A DNA stretch of 64,000 bases from Linyphia triangularis (GCA_963978545.1 OZ021733.1:32717424-32781423); one strand, 5' to 3'. Positions 1 through 11,565 are shown, numbered from the stretch's first letter. Numbers and translations are program-made. Notes: generated by a model from the sequence alone, not told the origin.

Positions 1-1856
1 AATTTAAAAATGAATTTGTTAAAAATTAAATTTTTTAAGGATTCAATTTAAAGAAAAATCTCACTTTTTTATTAAAAAGTAATAACAAAAAAAATCGCTA
101 TAGTATATAGAAATACTTATACAGAATCTATATGGCAAAACATTTTAAACACATCACTTTTGAGATTTTGAGTTCCTGAGATAAAAAGTATAAACTTAAC
201 TTTAGCCCATATAAAGGTTACTGTTTTCACATAACATTTTCATCTTTTTTTTTTTTTTTTTTTCTCTTTAACAATTTTATAACAACTCAGTTCAGTTGTT
301 CTTTTACAAAAAGTTAGATCCCCTTATTTTTGTAAATGTCAAAAATATAATTTTATATGCAAAAATTTCTATTCCCTTTATTTTTAATATTCTCTTTTCG
401 TGCGAAAATATTATAGTTAGAAGGCCAATAGGTGTATTGTATTTTCTTTGAGCAAATTCTTTTGTAAACTGTACTTAGCTATCAAAATATATTAAGGTGT
501 TGTATTTTACATTCTAGTGACTGAACAGAACTTTTTACAATGGAAACTACCCGAGCATGGAAACCATGCGTATTAGCTCGAAGCAAATTATATTTGTATC
601 ACCAAGGACAATACGGAGTATAAAAAGTTTCTTACATAAATACTTCACTAACAATTTCCCACCACACCATAAATTTTTTCACAATGCATCAGAGTTTCGC
701 CGCATTTTTAGAGAACGAGAAATCAAAAATTACAAATCAAATAACAATAGTACCAAAATTGTATGAAAGTCACTTTTCAAGATCACAAAAAAAATTGAAT
801 TCCTTGAAGCCAACTTTCAAATAACATCCTGTGTCTCACATTTGAGGTACGTAATACGAAATAAGGACTATAAAAAGCTTTATAAAGAAATCGCTTCAGT
901 TATTTTACGCAAAAAACGCATTTTACCTTTCTTTTTATAAAGCTAGGTAAGTATGAACCAATTCTGTTACAGGAGAGCAATTTCACCCATGGCCTTGGTG
1001 GAAAGCAAATTCAACACAAGCAACCTAAACTTTCTTTTTCACACATGAGTAACCAACAGTGAAATAGCTCAGTTACATCGTTCAACAGGTCAGTACGGTC
1101 ATCTTCTGGCAACACCTTGTTTACAATTCCTCGGTCTGTTAGTTAAGAGTTTTTTACAGTGTTTTGGGTCTTGCTGTGGCGATGTTTTGACTATTTCAAG
1201 CTTACTACTCTGGTAGAAATTTCCCGAATTTCAAACTGAACTGTTTTATGGTGAAAGAAGTAGCACCCAGTTTTTGAAATTGTTCACCAAGCAATAAAAT
1301 GTATTTTGTTCTGATGTAAGAATAATGGGGATAGTTGAATGGTGGCGAAGAGATCATTTCAGATTACAGTTTTTTTTTTTATTTATTTATTTTATTTTTA
1401 ACCTTGCTTCTTGGTAAGTTACAACAGGTTTTTTTTGTGTCTTGAAGATAAGCTCTTTCAATAATCAGAAGAACTATTTAAAAATATTAATGTTATTCAA
1501 TCAATTTTTTTTTTTCATTAAAGAATACGTTGGGAGATGAAAAAAATCCCGGAATTTTGTTTTATTTGTTAAGTCGATTTGTGCATTAAGTAACGGTAGC
1601 CGTGATGTGAAAGTAGGGTTTATTACGCATACGTGGAGCAACTTTAGTGAAGTTCGGTTCAGTAGGACGGAGTGCAAATCTTTTTTTCCCTCCTTTTCAA
1701 AATTCAAATCAGAATAGGCTTTAAAAATTGTACTTTAATTGCATAATAAAAGTATCTACCCACAACAAAACATTTCGTAAATAAATGATTGAATAGACAG
1801 GATTATATTCAAATACTGCAATAGGAATAAACTTAAGTACAGAAATTTTTTAATAA
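1..1856. other. A/T-rich non-coding DNA, nothing recognised
   Basis: No gene, repeat family or inverted repeat could be recognised here. It holds homopolymer runs (a long T run near 245-263 and another near 1371-1380). The short open frames, for example 557-766, have no recognisable domain and are no longer than chance would give in such A/T-rich DNA. Confidence 0.6.
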
Positions 1857-1869
1857 GCTTTATATTTGG

Positions 1870-2050
1870 TTGGTTGGCTGTATTCAGATTATCTGGCGCT
1901 GTCAGCAACACGAGGGCTATAATGCGCCGAAACATTCGTCATTAGACAAGCCAACATACATTTACAAACACCCATGCCTAACATGGGACTCGAACCCGCA
2001 ACCTCGCGGTCTAGAAGCCAGCACGCTAACCACTATACCGTTTGGTCGGC
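1870..2050 (-). mobile_element. tRNA-derived SINE, copy 1 (full length)
   Basis: The element is read on the minus strand. Its tRNA-like head is at the right end: GCCGACCAAACGGTATAGTG, then a box A (TAGTGGTTAGC) and a box B (GGTTCGAGTCC, seen on the plus strand as GGACTCGAACC near 1986). A body of about 110 bp follows, ending in a CCAACCAACC tail instead of poly(A). It is about 185 bp long and closely matches the copies at 2.6, 4.6, 27.9, 30.9 and 60.9 kb. The flanks carry an imperfect TSD ending in ATTTGG (about 1859-1869 and 2052-2062). Boxes A and B imply Pol III transcription, and LINE-type machinery would have moved it. An open frame of 75 codons across it only reads through the SINE and is not a gene. 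Confidence 0.88.
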
Positions 2051-2114
2051 CTTCACATTTGGAAAATCAACTTAAAAAAACTAAAACTTTTAAATAAGTG
2101 TTTAACATATTCAC

Positions 2115-2411
2115 TTAACCCACTGACGGTCATGTGCGTATATATGCGTCATTTGATCCCCAATTTTTTCTGCAATACATAACATTTTTCCTGCAATACT
2201 TAACATTTTTAAATTTATAAATAGAATTTAAAATAAAATATTTTTTAAAATAAAATTATCAGGATGATAGTTTATAACCTATCTAAAACAAAATAAATAA
2301 AAAATATTAAAAAAAAAATTTATATATTTGAATTAAAAATATAGTTTAAAAATTCTTGCAAGGAAATCAACTGTAGAATTTTGCCCATTCCTTGGACTGT
2401 CAGAGGGTTAA
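2115..2411. mobile_element. piggyBac-like MITE with TTAA target sites
   Basis: A 289-bp element lies between two TTAA tetranucleotides (2115-2118 and 2408-2411). Its ends are inverted repeats starting CCC: CCCACTGACGGTC on the left and CCCTCTGACAGTC read inwards from the right (11 of 13 match). TTAA target duplication with CCC...GGG ends is the signature of the piggyBac superfamily. The interior is A/T-rich with no coding capacity and carries a repeated CTGCAATAC-TAACATTTTT motif near 2171-2212. It is a non-autonomous copy. Superfamily assignment rests on ends and target site only. Confidence 0.68.
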
Positions 2412-2589
2412 AATACTTTTGCCCCAAGTCCACTTCAAAAAAAAAAAAAAAATCAACTTAAAAAAAAAAAAATGCTTTTAAAATTAAAGATATTAAAACA
2501 AAAAGTTATATAACTAGATTTTCTTTTCTTTCTAAGAAAAATACTTACATTTACAACATCTTCAAAAGATTCATTATCATTTATTTGGT

Positions 2590-2735
2590 TCTAGACCGCG
2601 AGGTTGCGGGTTCGAGTCCCGTGTTGGCATGGATGTTTGTAAATGTATGTTGGCTTGTCTAATGACGAATGTTTCGGCGCATTATAGCCCTCGTGTTGCT
2701 GACGGCGCCAGATAATCTGAAAACAACCAACCAAC
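2590..2735 (+). mobile_element. tRNA-derived SINE, copy 2 (5'-truncated)
   Basis: Same SINE family, read on the plus strand. It starts at TTCTAGACCGCGAGG and keeps box B (GGTTCGAGTCC), but has lost the first part of the tRNA head with box A. It ends in the CCAACCAACC tail. A perfect 11-bp TSD, CATTTATTTGG, lies at 2579-2589 and 2736-2746. Truncation at the 5' end with an intact TSD is the usual result of incomplete reverse transcription during target-primed insertion, so the truncation probably occurred at insertion and not by later deletion. Confidence 0.88.
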
Positions 2736-2746
2736 CATTTATTTGG

Positions 2747-4436
2747 ATTCGACTTTAGTTTGTAAGCATTATTAATTAAACAGATTCCCTGCTAATTAGT
2801 TCATTTTAAAGTTCAGTTGGCATCATATATTATTACTTAGTGCTGAAAGTTTTTATAAGCGATCTTGGTTCCAGTCGAATGGATATGAAATCATGTCGTA
2901 TTACTATCCCACATGGACGTTCTGATGCTTCAGAGACAATTCAGACACAGCATTCAGCTACCTAGGTGTGACAAAGATATATGGTCATGATTCTTGATTT
3001 ACACTTTCATGTTATCTTTTCTTCCATCTAAGCGCAATTTAAAGCACATAGTGATACATTTATCATTTTTTTTTTTTTTTTAGTTCTTTAACATCTTCTT
3101 CTAACCCTACTAAAGTCTATTACGTGAGGAATATTTTCTTTATTTTAAATTCCATCATCTTGCAAGACATCACTGGCGATTGAAACAGCATATTGATTGG
3201 AAATCTATAACATCCTATAGAAAGTAAACTTAATCGATTTTGGGATTGATCAAGAAAGAAACAAAAATTTGAATATGAAGACGCTGCAATTTTTTGTCAC
3301 GCAGCTCTGTTAAATTTTGATTCTCTGATGGACGTTGAGTTATACTTAGATTTGTTAAACAATTTTATTTTTATGGCTTGCTTCTTTGGTGTGCTTGCTT
3401 TTCGATCGTTTTACAATTTGTTTTATTGTACTTGCTTCCTTCCCCCCAATTATAATTTTTCTTATCAACTATTGTTCTTTCATGAAGAATCACTCAGAAA
3501 AAAGAATGTTTATACTCTTGTTACATTTTCCGAACACTTGCAATAAGCAATATAAAAAAGACAAGAAAACATTTCATTGTTTAATGTTTCAATTTTCTCC
3601 TAAAAGTTTAGTTCTTGTTTTTTTCTTTTGAATGGTTTCATCACATTTCTGCCTTTTTTATCTATAATTCTTTCTTATGGGTTTCATAACTCTTTCGTGT
3701 GAAATGTATGGAATGAAAGATTTGTTACTATTTAAATTTGTGGATCTCCACTACGGAAATTTCAGCCACTTTCAGCTCCAGACATCCAGCTTCAATGCTA
3801 TAAATATTTAAAATACAAAATAGGACATTTGAACCCACTTCTGAATCGTTTTTCCAAAATTGATTGTTTTTGTCCCACCCATAATGGGTTGTCAAAGTTA
3901 AGTGATTCAAAGATCAGTCGTAATGCTTAAATTTGTGCGAGCTTGGAAAACCAGTAACGAACATTCCAAAAAGTATCAGCATCATTCAAATTTAGAAATC
4001 CTTAAATATCCTCTTTTATATCAATAGTTCCAGAGATTTAAAATTGACGAGGATTATTGGAAGACGAATAAGCTTCAAACCAGACATTCCATGATAATAA
4101 AAACATCTGGAAATTGCGAGGCGTATTGATGCGTTGGTTTGATTCTAAAGTTTCCGTTGCAAACTTTTTAAGCTTGCATATAAAGGTAATACTTGCACGT
4201 TGCTCAAATATAGGCAATGCGATCGTCTTTCAATTCTAACTTTAGTTTTATAACCCACAGTGTTACTCTAACTGAACCGAACTTTACGAAAATTGCTCTA
4301 CGCGAGTTCTTAATAAACCAATTTCCTTAGTCGTAGTAACTTACTTAGCTAACATACACACAAAAAAAAGCGACTAAAAAACTAAAACGAAATTCAAGGA
4401 ACTTTTATCATCCTACTTATATTTCAAGTTGGTTAA
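2747..4436. other. non-coding DNA, nothing recognised
   Basis: No gene or repeat was identified. Overlapping short open frames at 3328-3631 and 3728-3910 are low-complexity, Phe/Leu/Lys-rich chance frames. Confidence 0.55.
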
Positions 4437-4600
4437 TTGGTTATATTTGATTTTTGGTAGGTTGAATGGTTGGTTTGTACGCTCAATGACCTATCTTTAT
4501 GTACAATGACAGTTAATCAGGCCGGGACCTACAGCTTAACGTGGATTCCGATCCAAAACGAACATCCATGCCTAACACTTAGGATTCGAACCCGCCACCC
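4437..4600 (-). mobile_element. older SINE-like repeat with a different body, split by a younger SINE
   Basis: Read on the minus strand this segment has a box B-like GGTTCGAATCC (plus strand GGATTCGAACC near 4582), then GTTAGGCATGGATG as in the main SINE, but the following body differs. It ends in an ACCAACCATTCAACC-like tail at the left. It looks like a second SINE family sharing head and tail motifs with the main family. The part of the head upstream of box B is not visible because the younger SINE inserted at 4612; sequence after 4809 could be host DNA or the rest of this head. Family identity is uncertain. Confidence 0.5.
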
Positions 4601-4611
4601 GGATTTTTGAT

Positions 4612-4798
4612 GCCGACCAAACAGTATAGTGGTTAGCGTGTTAGCGTGCTAGCTTCTAGACCGCGAGGTTGCGGGTTCGAGTCCCGTGTTGGGCATGGGT
4701 GTTTGTAAATGTATGTTGGCTTGTCTAATGACGAATGTTTCGGCGCATTATAGCCCTCGTGTTGCTGACGGCGCCAGATAATCTGAATACAACCAACC
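4612..4798 (+). mobile_element. tRNA-derived SINE, copy 3 (full length, nested)
   Basis: Full-length copy on the plus strand: GCCGACCAAACAGTATAGTG head, box A TAGTGGTTAGC (4627-4637), box B GGTTCGAGTCC (4674-4684), body and an AACCAACC tail. A perfect 11-bp TSD, GGATTTTTGAT, lies at 4601-4611 and 4799-4809. An 8-bp tandem duplication just after box A (TTAGCGTG twice) is absent from the other copies. It inserted into or beside an older SINE-like repeat of opposite orientation. Confidence 0.9.
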
Positions 4799-5128
4799 GG
4801 ATTTTTGATTGCTGAAGAGCTCTACACGAGGACTGTACCAAAGCTGAAACATCTTTATAACAATATCTGGTCAACTGAGAATAGTAAAATTTAACTATGA
4901 GTAGTACATATCTCTGTGATTGAACAGTCAATATCTCTCTGAGAGTGAGTAGTCCACATTTCTAGTAAGGAGTTTTTCTAAGTGGTCTTTCAAAAGGAAA
5001 CTGAATTGAATATTCTTTTTGATTCGGAGAAATCCGGTAAACTCCCACTAGGTAGTCGACAAACAACACGAAACTATCTCTCACAATCACCATCATGTCA
5101 CCATATAAAGATGAGATTGCATATCGCC

Positions 5129-5343
5129 AACTACAGATCTCTAACTACTACTTCTGGATAGTTTGTAAGCGATTTCTGCCTGCAAGCAGATGAAGCTAAT
5201 TGAATACTTTCCCACATCTAGTCTACGGTTACAAACGCATTCTAACTAGTTTGAGGTAATGGTGATTGTTAAGCCTTCTTTTGTTTCAAGTCTATAATCA
5301 AGCATGCTCTATCCAGAAGTTGAAGTTAGAGATTAAGGTCGCC
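5129..5343. mobile_element. short fold-back (inverted-repeat) element
   Basis: The left arm (about 5129-5165, CGCCAACTACAGATCTCTAA...) matches the reverse complement of the right arm (about 5309-5343, GGCGACCTTAATCTCTAA... when inverted). Both arms share CTCTAACT and ACTTCTGGATAG. The spacer is about 145 bp and non-coding. This is probably a MITE, but no clear target duplication was seen. Confidence 0.5.
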
Positions 5344-5451
5344 AACAAGGGAATCCCTGTATAAATCTGTCTAAGACTTACAATTGAAGCATAAACAAAT
5401 GTATAACATATTTTGTAAACACATTACCATTAAAGTTTTATGTATTGTTAC

Positions 5452-5676
5452 AGGCGGCTCCCAAAAATGACTTCCAATCTTTAAAAATGCATCTGGAAAA
5501 ACCTACTCATAGGAGATTGAAGTATTTCTATGTTTATTGGATAGTTAATAAAATCCAGATTGATTATCTAAATTTTAGTGACTGTTTAATGCCCATACAA
5601 GTACCTTCAATCTTTTGTAAGTAACGGTTTTCAATATGTACATTTTTAATGATCGGAAGTCATTTTTGGTACAACC
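5452..5676. mobile_element. fold-back MITE with CCAAAAATGACTTCC ends
   Basis: Near-palindromic element of about 225 bp. The left arm contains CCCAAAAATGACTTCCAATC and the inverted right arm CCAAAAATGACTTCCGATC. Similarity continues inwards through TTTAAAAATG and a shared GATTGAAG block, giving arms of roughly 90 bp each. No coding frame and no clear target duplication. Superfamily unknown. Confidence 0.6.
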
Positions 5677-5910
5677 TATATCAATCTACATGAAGAAAGT
5701 TTAGTTAGTTGCAGTAGTTTTTATTATTACTAACATGGTGATTACCTGGTAAAAATATCTATGTTGTTAAATTTAATGACTGATTTTCTTGATATTTTTA
5801 ATTTGGATCACAGGGATTGACTAAAGATCTTGTCATGTGAGTTCATACTAGACTGTGTTTTACAAAACAGATGTTTAAAAAGTAGCCATCAAAACTGAGT
5901 TTTTAATAAA

Positions 5911-6295
5911 ATCCTTTTATATGCATTGCCAACTTTTATGAGTAATATGAACTTGTTTAAGCAATTTTGAGTTCAGATCGACATTTCACAGTGTTTGACC
6001 ACTAACTTTTGGAATAAATTTTTTTCACATCTAAAACTTGATTGAAAGCATTGTCTTCTAAACGAGTGTACCTGCCAAGTTTCAGCTTGATTAGATGACC
6101 GCAAGTGGATTGATTAGTCCTACGATGCGTCATTAAAAGCGTGTGTAAAAACGACATTTTTATTGGCAGCTCCAAAACTTGATAGAATGCATTGTTATCG
6201 ACAACGTCTGCCAAATTTCAGCTCCATGGATGAAGGTTTAACTATCCCTTTGAAATATGCCCACCTCAAACACAAAAACGAGGTTAATATAAAGG
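5911..6295 (+). repeat. dispersed repeat B, copy 1
   Basis: This A/T-rich family starts with AATCCTTTTATATGCATTG and later carries an AAACTTGATnnAATGCATTG block, then a CCAAGTTTCAGC-like block and GCAAGTGGATTGATTAG. Other copies lie at 45.6-47.1, 50.8-51.0 and 59.9-60.5 kb, all in the same orientation. In this copy the AAACTTGAT block occurs twice (near 6033 and 6175), so part of it is duplicated. It is non-coding and its class is unknown. The two short open frames crossing it (6002-6214 minus and 6163-6369 plus) are not conserved between copies. Confidence 0.6.
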
Positions 6296-6504
6296 AACTA
6301 AGAAGAGGACATTATTTGGGGTTTTATGTAAAATGTATGGACGAAATTATTTGTCAGGAGGTTTGGTAAGTTTTTCAGGACTCTTCAATACGAAACACAA
6401 AGGGATGTAATTTCTCTTAACATGCATCCATTAAAAGATCTTATATATCATTTGAATTTGTTATCCGCAAGTGAATTTTTGTTCCTATGCCTCATGTACC
6501 CCCT

Positions 6505-6533
6505 TGCGCCATAAATACTCAATACAACCAACC
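6505..6533 (+). mobile_element. SINE tail fragment
   Basis: GCGCCATAAATACTCAATAC followed by AACCAACC matches the last 30 bp of the SINE family (GCGCCAGATAATCTGAATAC plus AACC repeats). Sequence to its left does not resemble the SINE body, so this is either a very short 5'-truncated insertion or the tail of a related SINE with another body. Confidence 0.45.
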
Positions 6534-6549
6534 AGTTTTTTTAATTATT

Positions 6550-9500
6550 TAAATTTAACTGCAGTCAATCTTGGGAAAAAGAAAACAATCTTCTAAGAAA
6601 ACATCAATCCTGCTATATTTATTTTATAGTTATTTGTATAAACTTAATTTGTTATTAACTTACACAACTGAAAAATAATTGGTTTCTTGGAAAAATAAAT
6701 CGCGCCACCGAATCTTTCAAAATGTGAGAAAATGAAATTAAAACAATATACATTACATTTTCGTAAAATAAACTCGTTTTTGTGTTAAAAAGTAAACACG
6801 TATTTTTGTTTTTTTAAAGATTAAGAGGTTTTTTACTATATTTACGAGAAGAAGAAACAGCTATCATTGAATCCATTATACAAAAAATCAACATCCCCCT
6901 AAACACAATTACCTACACTTATTCAAAATAATAACAAAAAAGTAATGAAATTCCGTTTATGGTAAAATTCCATAACTGTGTATCAAATGTTTAAAAAAAC
7001 ATTTTGACTGAATCACGCATGCAATACATCAAGAGCTTTATTTAACCTACATTTTATTTTTTAGGTTTTGATTCAAACATTATCATACAGCTCCAGAAAA
7101 TCAGAAAAACTCATTGCACAGTGTAATAAATGTATATCGTACAAAAGTACACACAATTATTTTGACGCCGACATCAGTGATTTACAATACGGACTTACAT
7201 TTTATTTTCGGGGACAACAAATAGCTGTGAGGACAAAGATCAGACTTAGTTTTCTAAATGTGTTGAATTAAAATCCCGGTTTTATTTCTCGCCAGGGATT
7301 GGGTATTTTTCTCCTACTATTCTTAGAAAAAATTATGGATATAACATATATTAGCAATTACTCTATTGACAATAAAAAAGCAACTTTTATAAGAGACCTA
7401 TATTTCTATACATCCGTCCGAAACTGTAAACTTTTCTATGTTCCATGCTAAACATCAAACATCTAGAGAGATTACAACTATCGATCTGAAGCTGCCCTTT
7501 CAAATAATACTAAATATAAGTTGTCTACAAACATATAGAAACACCTGGAGAAGTTAAGTAGGGGGACTAGGGATCCTTGACAAGACAAATTAAATTTTCA
7601 TGCTCCGAAAGTAAGATCTTGTGTTGTAAACGCTGATGTTAAAAGGATTTTTGCTTAAAAGTAAGACTATTATTAATTGTTTATTTTTTTGTGCATACTT
7701 TTAGCTACAATTACATATATAATGGTGTGTAATTATAATCTTACAAATGGTTGCATTTTAGAGTAATGTAGTAAATGTGCAATTATGGATACTTGACCCA
7801 AGGTACCTAGAGATACTTGACCCAAGTTAAGATATTATTCGAATGTTTTTTTTTAAAGGGAGTTGATACTCTGTATACTGGTAATGTTAATTTACCATAT
7901 TTCATGTACCTTTTTCTCAGAAAATTATTGCATAGAAGCCTAATTTTTCTTCAGGGCATTTAGCAGACACTTGTTATTCTACTGAAGTTGGCTTTTGATT
8001 GTGATTCATTTACTTTTTTTTTTAAATGAATTTTCGTGAAAGTCACTCAAATTTATTAAAAATCAAAAAAAAAATTTTGCCAAAAAAAGCCAAAACAAAA
8101 AAATATTTTTAAAATAACAACAAAATCTTAGTTCAGTATATGCAGATACATAAAAGGAATATGTGATAAAATTTCATGGAGATAGTTTGCGCAGTTTCTG
8201 AGAAAAAGGTACACGAATATTGAAAAATGTAGTTTTGCGAAAAACGCATTTTAAAGTAAACTTAACTTACACTAATAGTTACCAATAATGTCTTCAAACA
8301 ATTATTAAAAATACTTCTAGTTGTGGTATTATTACAAATGATGTATCCTTTTAGAGGGGAGAATTTAAATTTTGACAATAATAAACTCAAAATCGATTAT
8401 TCATAAATTTTTTGGTACCAACTCCCCTTAAAGGTTTATTGATATTTTTTATTCTTGTTACACCATTTTATTAAGTATGTAAGATGTTTAATTGATAAAT
8501 AGGTATTGTTATTGACAGATAATTCTTAAAAGTTGTATGTTGTTGCCTGCAATCGTTTTTGCATGAGCTGACAATATTATAATTCTAACATTTCCTCCAC
8601 ACTGTTTAATCAGGCTACAACCATTGGGTGTATCAATTTACTCTCCTTTCAAAAGATATTACAAAGTTTAATGCACAAATCCCCCGATACACAAACATGA
8701 CCGAATTCAGGCTTTTCTTCATTCACCTGAGTTTTTAATGGAAAATGATAGAATTACAATTTTTGGGTTTTAATGTGAGTTTACATTTTTAGTTAAAAAG
8801 TTACTTTCTTATTCTTGAACTTTTATAAGAAGAGAAATAGCTTTCAGATTGGTCATATTTTTAGTTTTCTACGTTATAAATGGACGCCATATTAACATTA
8901 TGTAGCTAATAAAAATTAAAAAGTAAATTATCTCATTGAACAAGAATCGAATGAAGTATTAAACTTGGACTATTTAATGCAAGTTATATTATTATGTAAA
9001 AGTGTTACATTTAAAATTTTATACCTACTCTCTGTCTATCTAAGAACATGAGGTCTAGAGTTATCTGTTGCGCTGGAAACAAGAGTAGTCTTTTTCCAAA
9101 GACGATTCCTGGAGTAATACATATACAATCACTGTATTATAAAATTTTTGAACGCCAAATTCCCGCATACATCACCCCTATTCTAAATGAAAAAGTTTTT
9201 TTATTTATAGTGAAAACTACCATGCAGTTTATTTGGCTAGAAAAACTCTTCTGTAAGACAAATAGTTTTTATGTTGCTTTTTTTACACAGATATTTTGAT
9301 AACATAGGTCTCTTAAATTGAAGGAAAATAAAACATGAAGAAAAAATTAACGTCTCATCAAATTTTCTCTTCTAATAAAAACATGGTTCTTGAAGAACTA
9401 ATATGGAACATAATTTTACAGGCAGCATTTAATCCGGAATGTTGTGAATGGAGTTTTACCCCAAAATAAGAACAATCCAATAAATTTAATTTTTTTAATC

Positions 9501-9627
9501 ATTTTTTACCCGTTTCTACAATCTCAGTAGTACGTGAATAAATTTTTATAAAGAATTGTTAATTACTACATGCTCCAAACTACTCAAAATATTACCATTT
9601 TTGTTGTAGTCACCCTATATTTATCTA
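6550..9627. other. non-coding DNA with minor repeats
   Basis: No gene recognised. Two direct copies of GATACTTGACCCAAG lie about 24 bp apart at 7788-7827. A block around 8160-8260 (ending in GCGAAAAACGCATTTTAAAG) loosely resembles one at 24190-24275 (AAAAACGCACTTTAAG), suggesting an old dispersed repeat. The open frames at 7068-7271 and 9048-9299 show no domain features. Confidence 0.5.
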
Positions 9628-10291
9628 AAGGGTTATTTACACATTACCATTTGAGATCGCCATTCATTAGATGCTAACTCACCGTGTAAACGCGTTATTC
9701 CAGTCACAAGAAAAACCAGTGTGTACATGATCGTTTCTGACTGGCAGCTCCAGTACATCTGACATTTTCTATTTACTGGCGTGTAACCCATTATGCCATC
9801 ATCCAATCACTTGCACTTTTCCGAGACCTCCAACAAGTGCCGCAACATTCGCTGAATATCTGGATTGTTCCAGCTACTGGCACCATGTAAATGTAAAGCT
9901 GGTATTCCACTTAACGTGTGGCAGTGAAGGCTGATTTATACATTGCCAGTATCTGGAACTCCAGCAGGTAAGCTGAATGGAATGTCACTGTCACGCGTTG
10001 TTTTAAATGCCAACTTTGCCTTTATTCAATGCCAGTACTGGAGCAATCCAGATATTGAAAGAGTATTACGCCTCCTGTCGGTGGTCAAGAAAGAGCGCAG
10101 GAATTATGGGAGTTGATGCCCCAGTAAATTAAAAAATGATTAATCTATTGGAGACGCCAGTCAGAGACGATCACTTAACAAACTGGCTTCTCCTGGGAGT
10201 AATTTGAAGGATTTACAAGGTGCTTGCGCTGGTTTCTACTGACTGGCGATCTCATATGTTACGCTGATTGGCAACATATAAATCGACCTTA
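9628..10291. mobile_element. composite inverted-repeat element, family F
   Basis: The left end reads AAGGGTTATTTACACATTAC and the right end, inverted, AAGGTCGATTTATATGTTGC. Matching TGAGATCGCCA-TCA blocks lie further inside each end. An additional end-like motif (GGCTGATTTATACATTGCCA, near 9928) lies in the middle, so the unit may be two related elements, one nested in or fused to the other. The ends resemble those of the small element at 46251-46500 (GGATTTACATGCTGCCAGTC). The interior is richer in G+C than its surroundings but has no long frame. Confidence 0.55.
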
Positions 10292-11565
10292 AGTACTTTT
10301 TCAATAAAAAGAATCAAAATCTATTTGGAAAAACATTAACTTTACACGAAGTATTAGTAATTTTCAGTTAATGTAAGCACGGTCTTGGTAAAAAGAAATC
10401 TTCATTTACTTTCAAAACTCTTCTTTGCTCCGATGGCCAAAAATAAAACCCAGTTTCCCAGAACGAATAATTGCCTTAGAGCTTTAAGCATTCGGAATGC
10501 ATTGTTTTTACTTGAATGGATGATTCGTTAGCGCTCAATTAAACTGAGAAATAATCTTACTTTCCATCTCAATATTACTAACCTAGTATTTTGTTGAGAT
10601 GGCTAATTGAGGATTAAATCAGTGTTATTGTTGAGCAATACGAGTATTTCTTTTTTTTATTTGAAGTAGCAATGACTAAATGGAAATATCAATATCGATG
10701 ACAAAGACTATTTCGGGAACTTTGTTTAAGTGACTGATTTCTTTCAGTTAATTGAACTGAAAGGGTTTTGAATTCTTTTGTTATCACTTTAAATGGAAGT
10801 CTTCTATCAATATTTTCTGAGTGGTGGTCAAATGTAAAATTTTTATTTTGTAATGTCTTTCTTGTGGTTAATTTTATGGGGAATGGTGTTTTTGTCTGAC
10901 CAGTCTAATTTTTATTTTTTAAATAACTTTATGAGAAATATATGCATTTAATTAATTTATAGTTGTCTGTATTTCATTAAATATTTTCCATGAATCAACT
11001 AAACGCACATTACGCAATTCAATTGTTCGAAATAAATTATCGGTAAGTTAATAGAAGAATATCATTTCCGTTACCAGAAAATGGTTGACTACCAAAAGTT
11101 TAATTTAATGAAAAAGTAGACTTAAATTGTTCTCTTCTTGGGCCCTTCAATTAATAATCGCAGCTATGTAAACCATTCCTCTTCTTACGTTGCGTCATTT
11201 TGGGAAGTAATTTAAAAACATTCCTTAAATAAAAAAAAAACAGGTTAGAATGCTTCTGGAATACGGAGAGCAATATTAGGCAATGATACGTAATTTGTTA
11301 GTGCATTCATTACAATGATATCAATTATAATAATTATTTTTGCATTTATATAAATTAATTTAAAAACATCCTACATATGATCTGGATGAGTGAGATAAAA
11401 AAAAAAAGTATTCGAGTATAATATTCACTAATAATTATTTTATCTGGGCCTTTAGTTAAAAAAAGTAACAATCAATTATATTCCAGTTGTTTTTAAATAA
11501 TTAAATAAATATTAAACACATGGGCCTCTTACAGCTTCTTTAGGGGGAAGGATAGTCTAGGTTTT
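10292..11565. other. non-coding DNA with TAATT-rich stretch and a small hairpin
   Basis: No gene recognised. The stretch 10500-10770 has several homeodomain-type cores (CAATTA, TAATTG, GATTA) and an imperfect hairpin at 10743-10765 (CTTTCAGTT, five-base loop, AACTGAAAG). In DNA this A/T-rich such cores are expected by chance, so an enhancer function is only a possibility. Confidence 0.35.

Noticed and set aside
1870..2097. 75-codon open frame, nearly repeated at 27910-28104
   Set aside because: Both frames translate the body of the tRNA-derived SINE. The similarity between the peptides is similarity between SINE copies, and neither uses an ATG start.
4627..4684. Functional tRNA gene (box A, box B and T-arm-like GGTTCGAGTCC)
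   Set aside because: No full cloverleaf can be drawn, the same sequence occurs in several copies with TSDs, and the head runs straight into the SINE body.
10500..10770. Homeodomain-site cluster as an enhancer
   Set aside because: TAATT-type cores are expected at high density in DNA of this composition. No other evidence.
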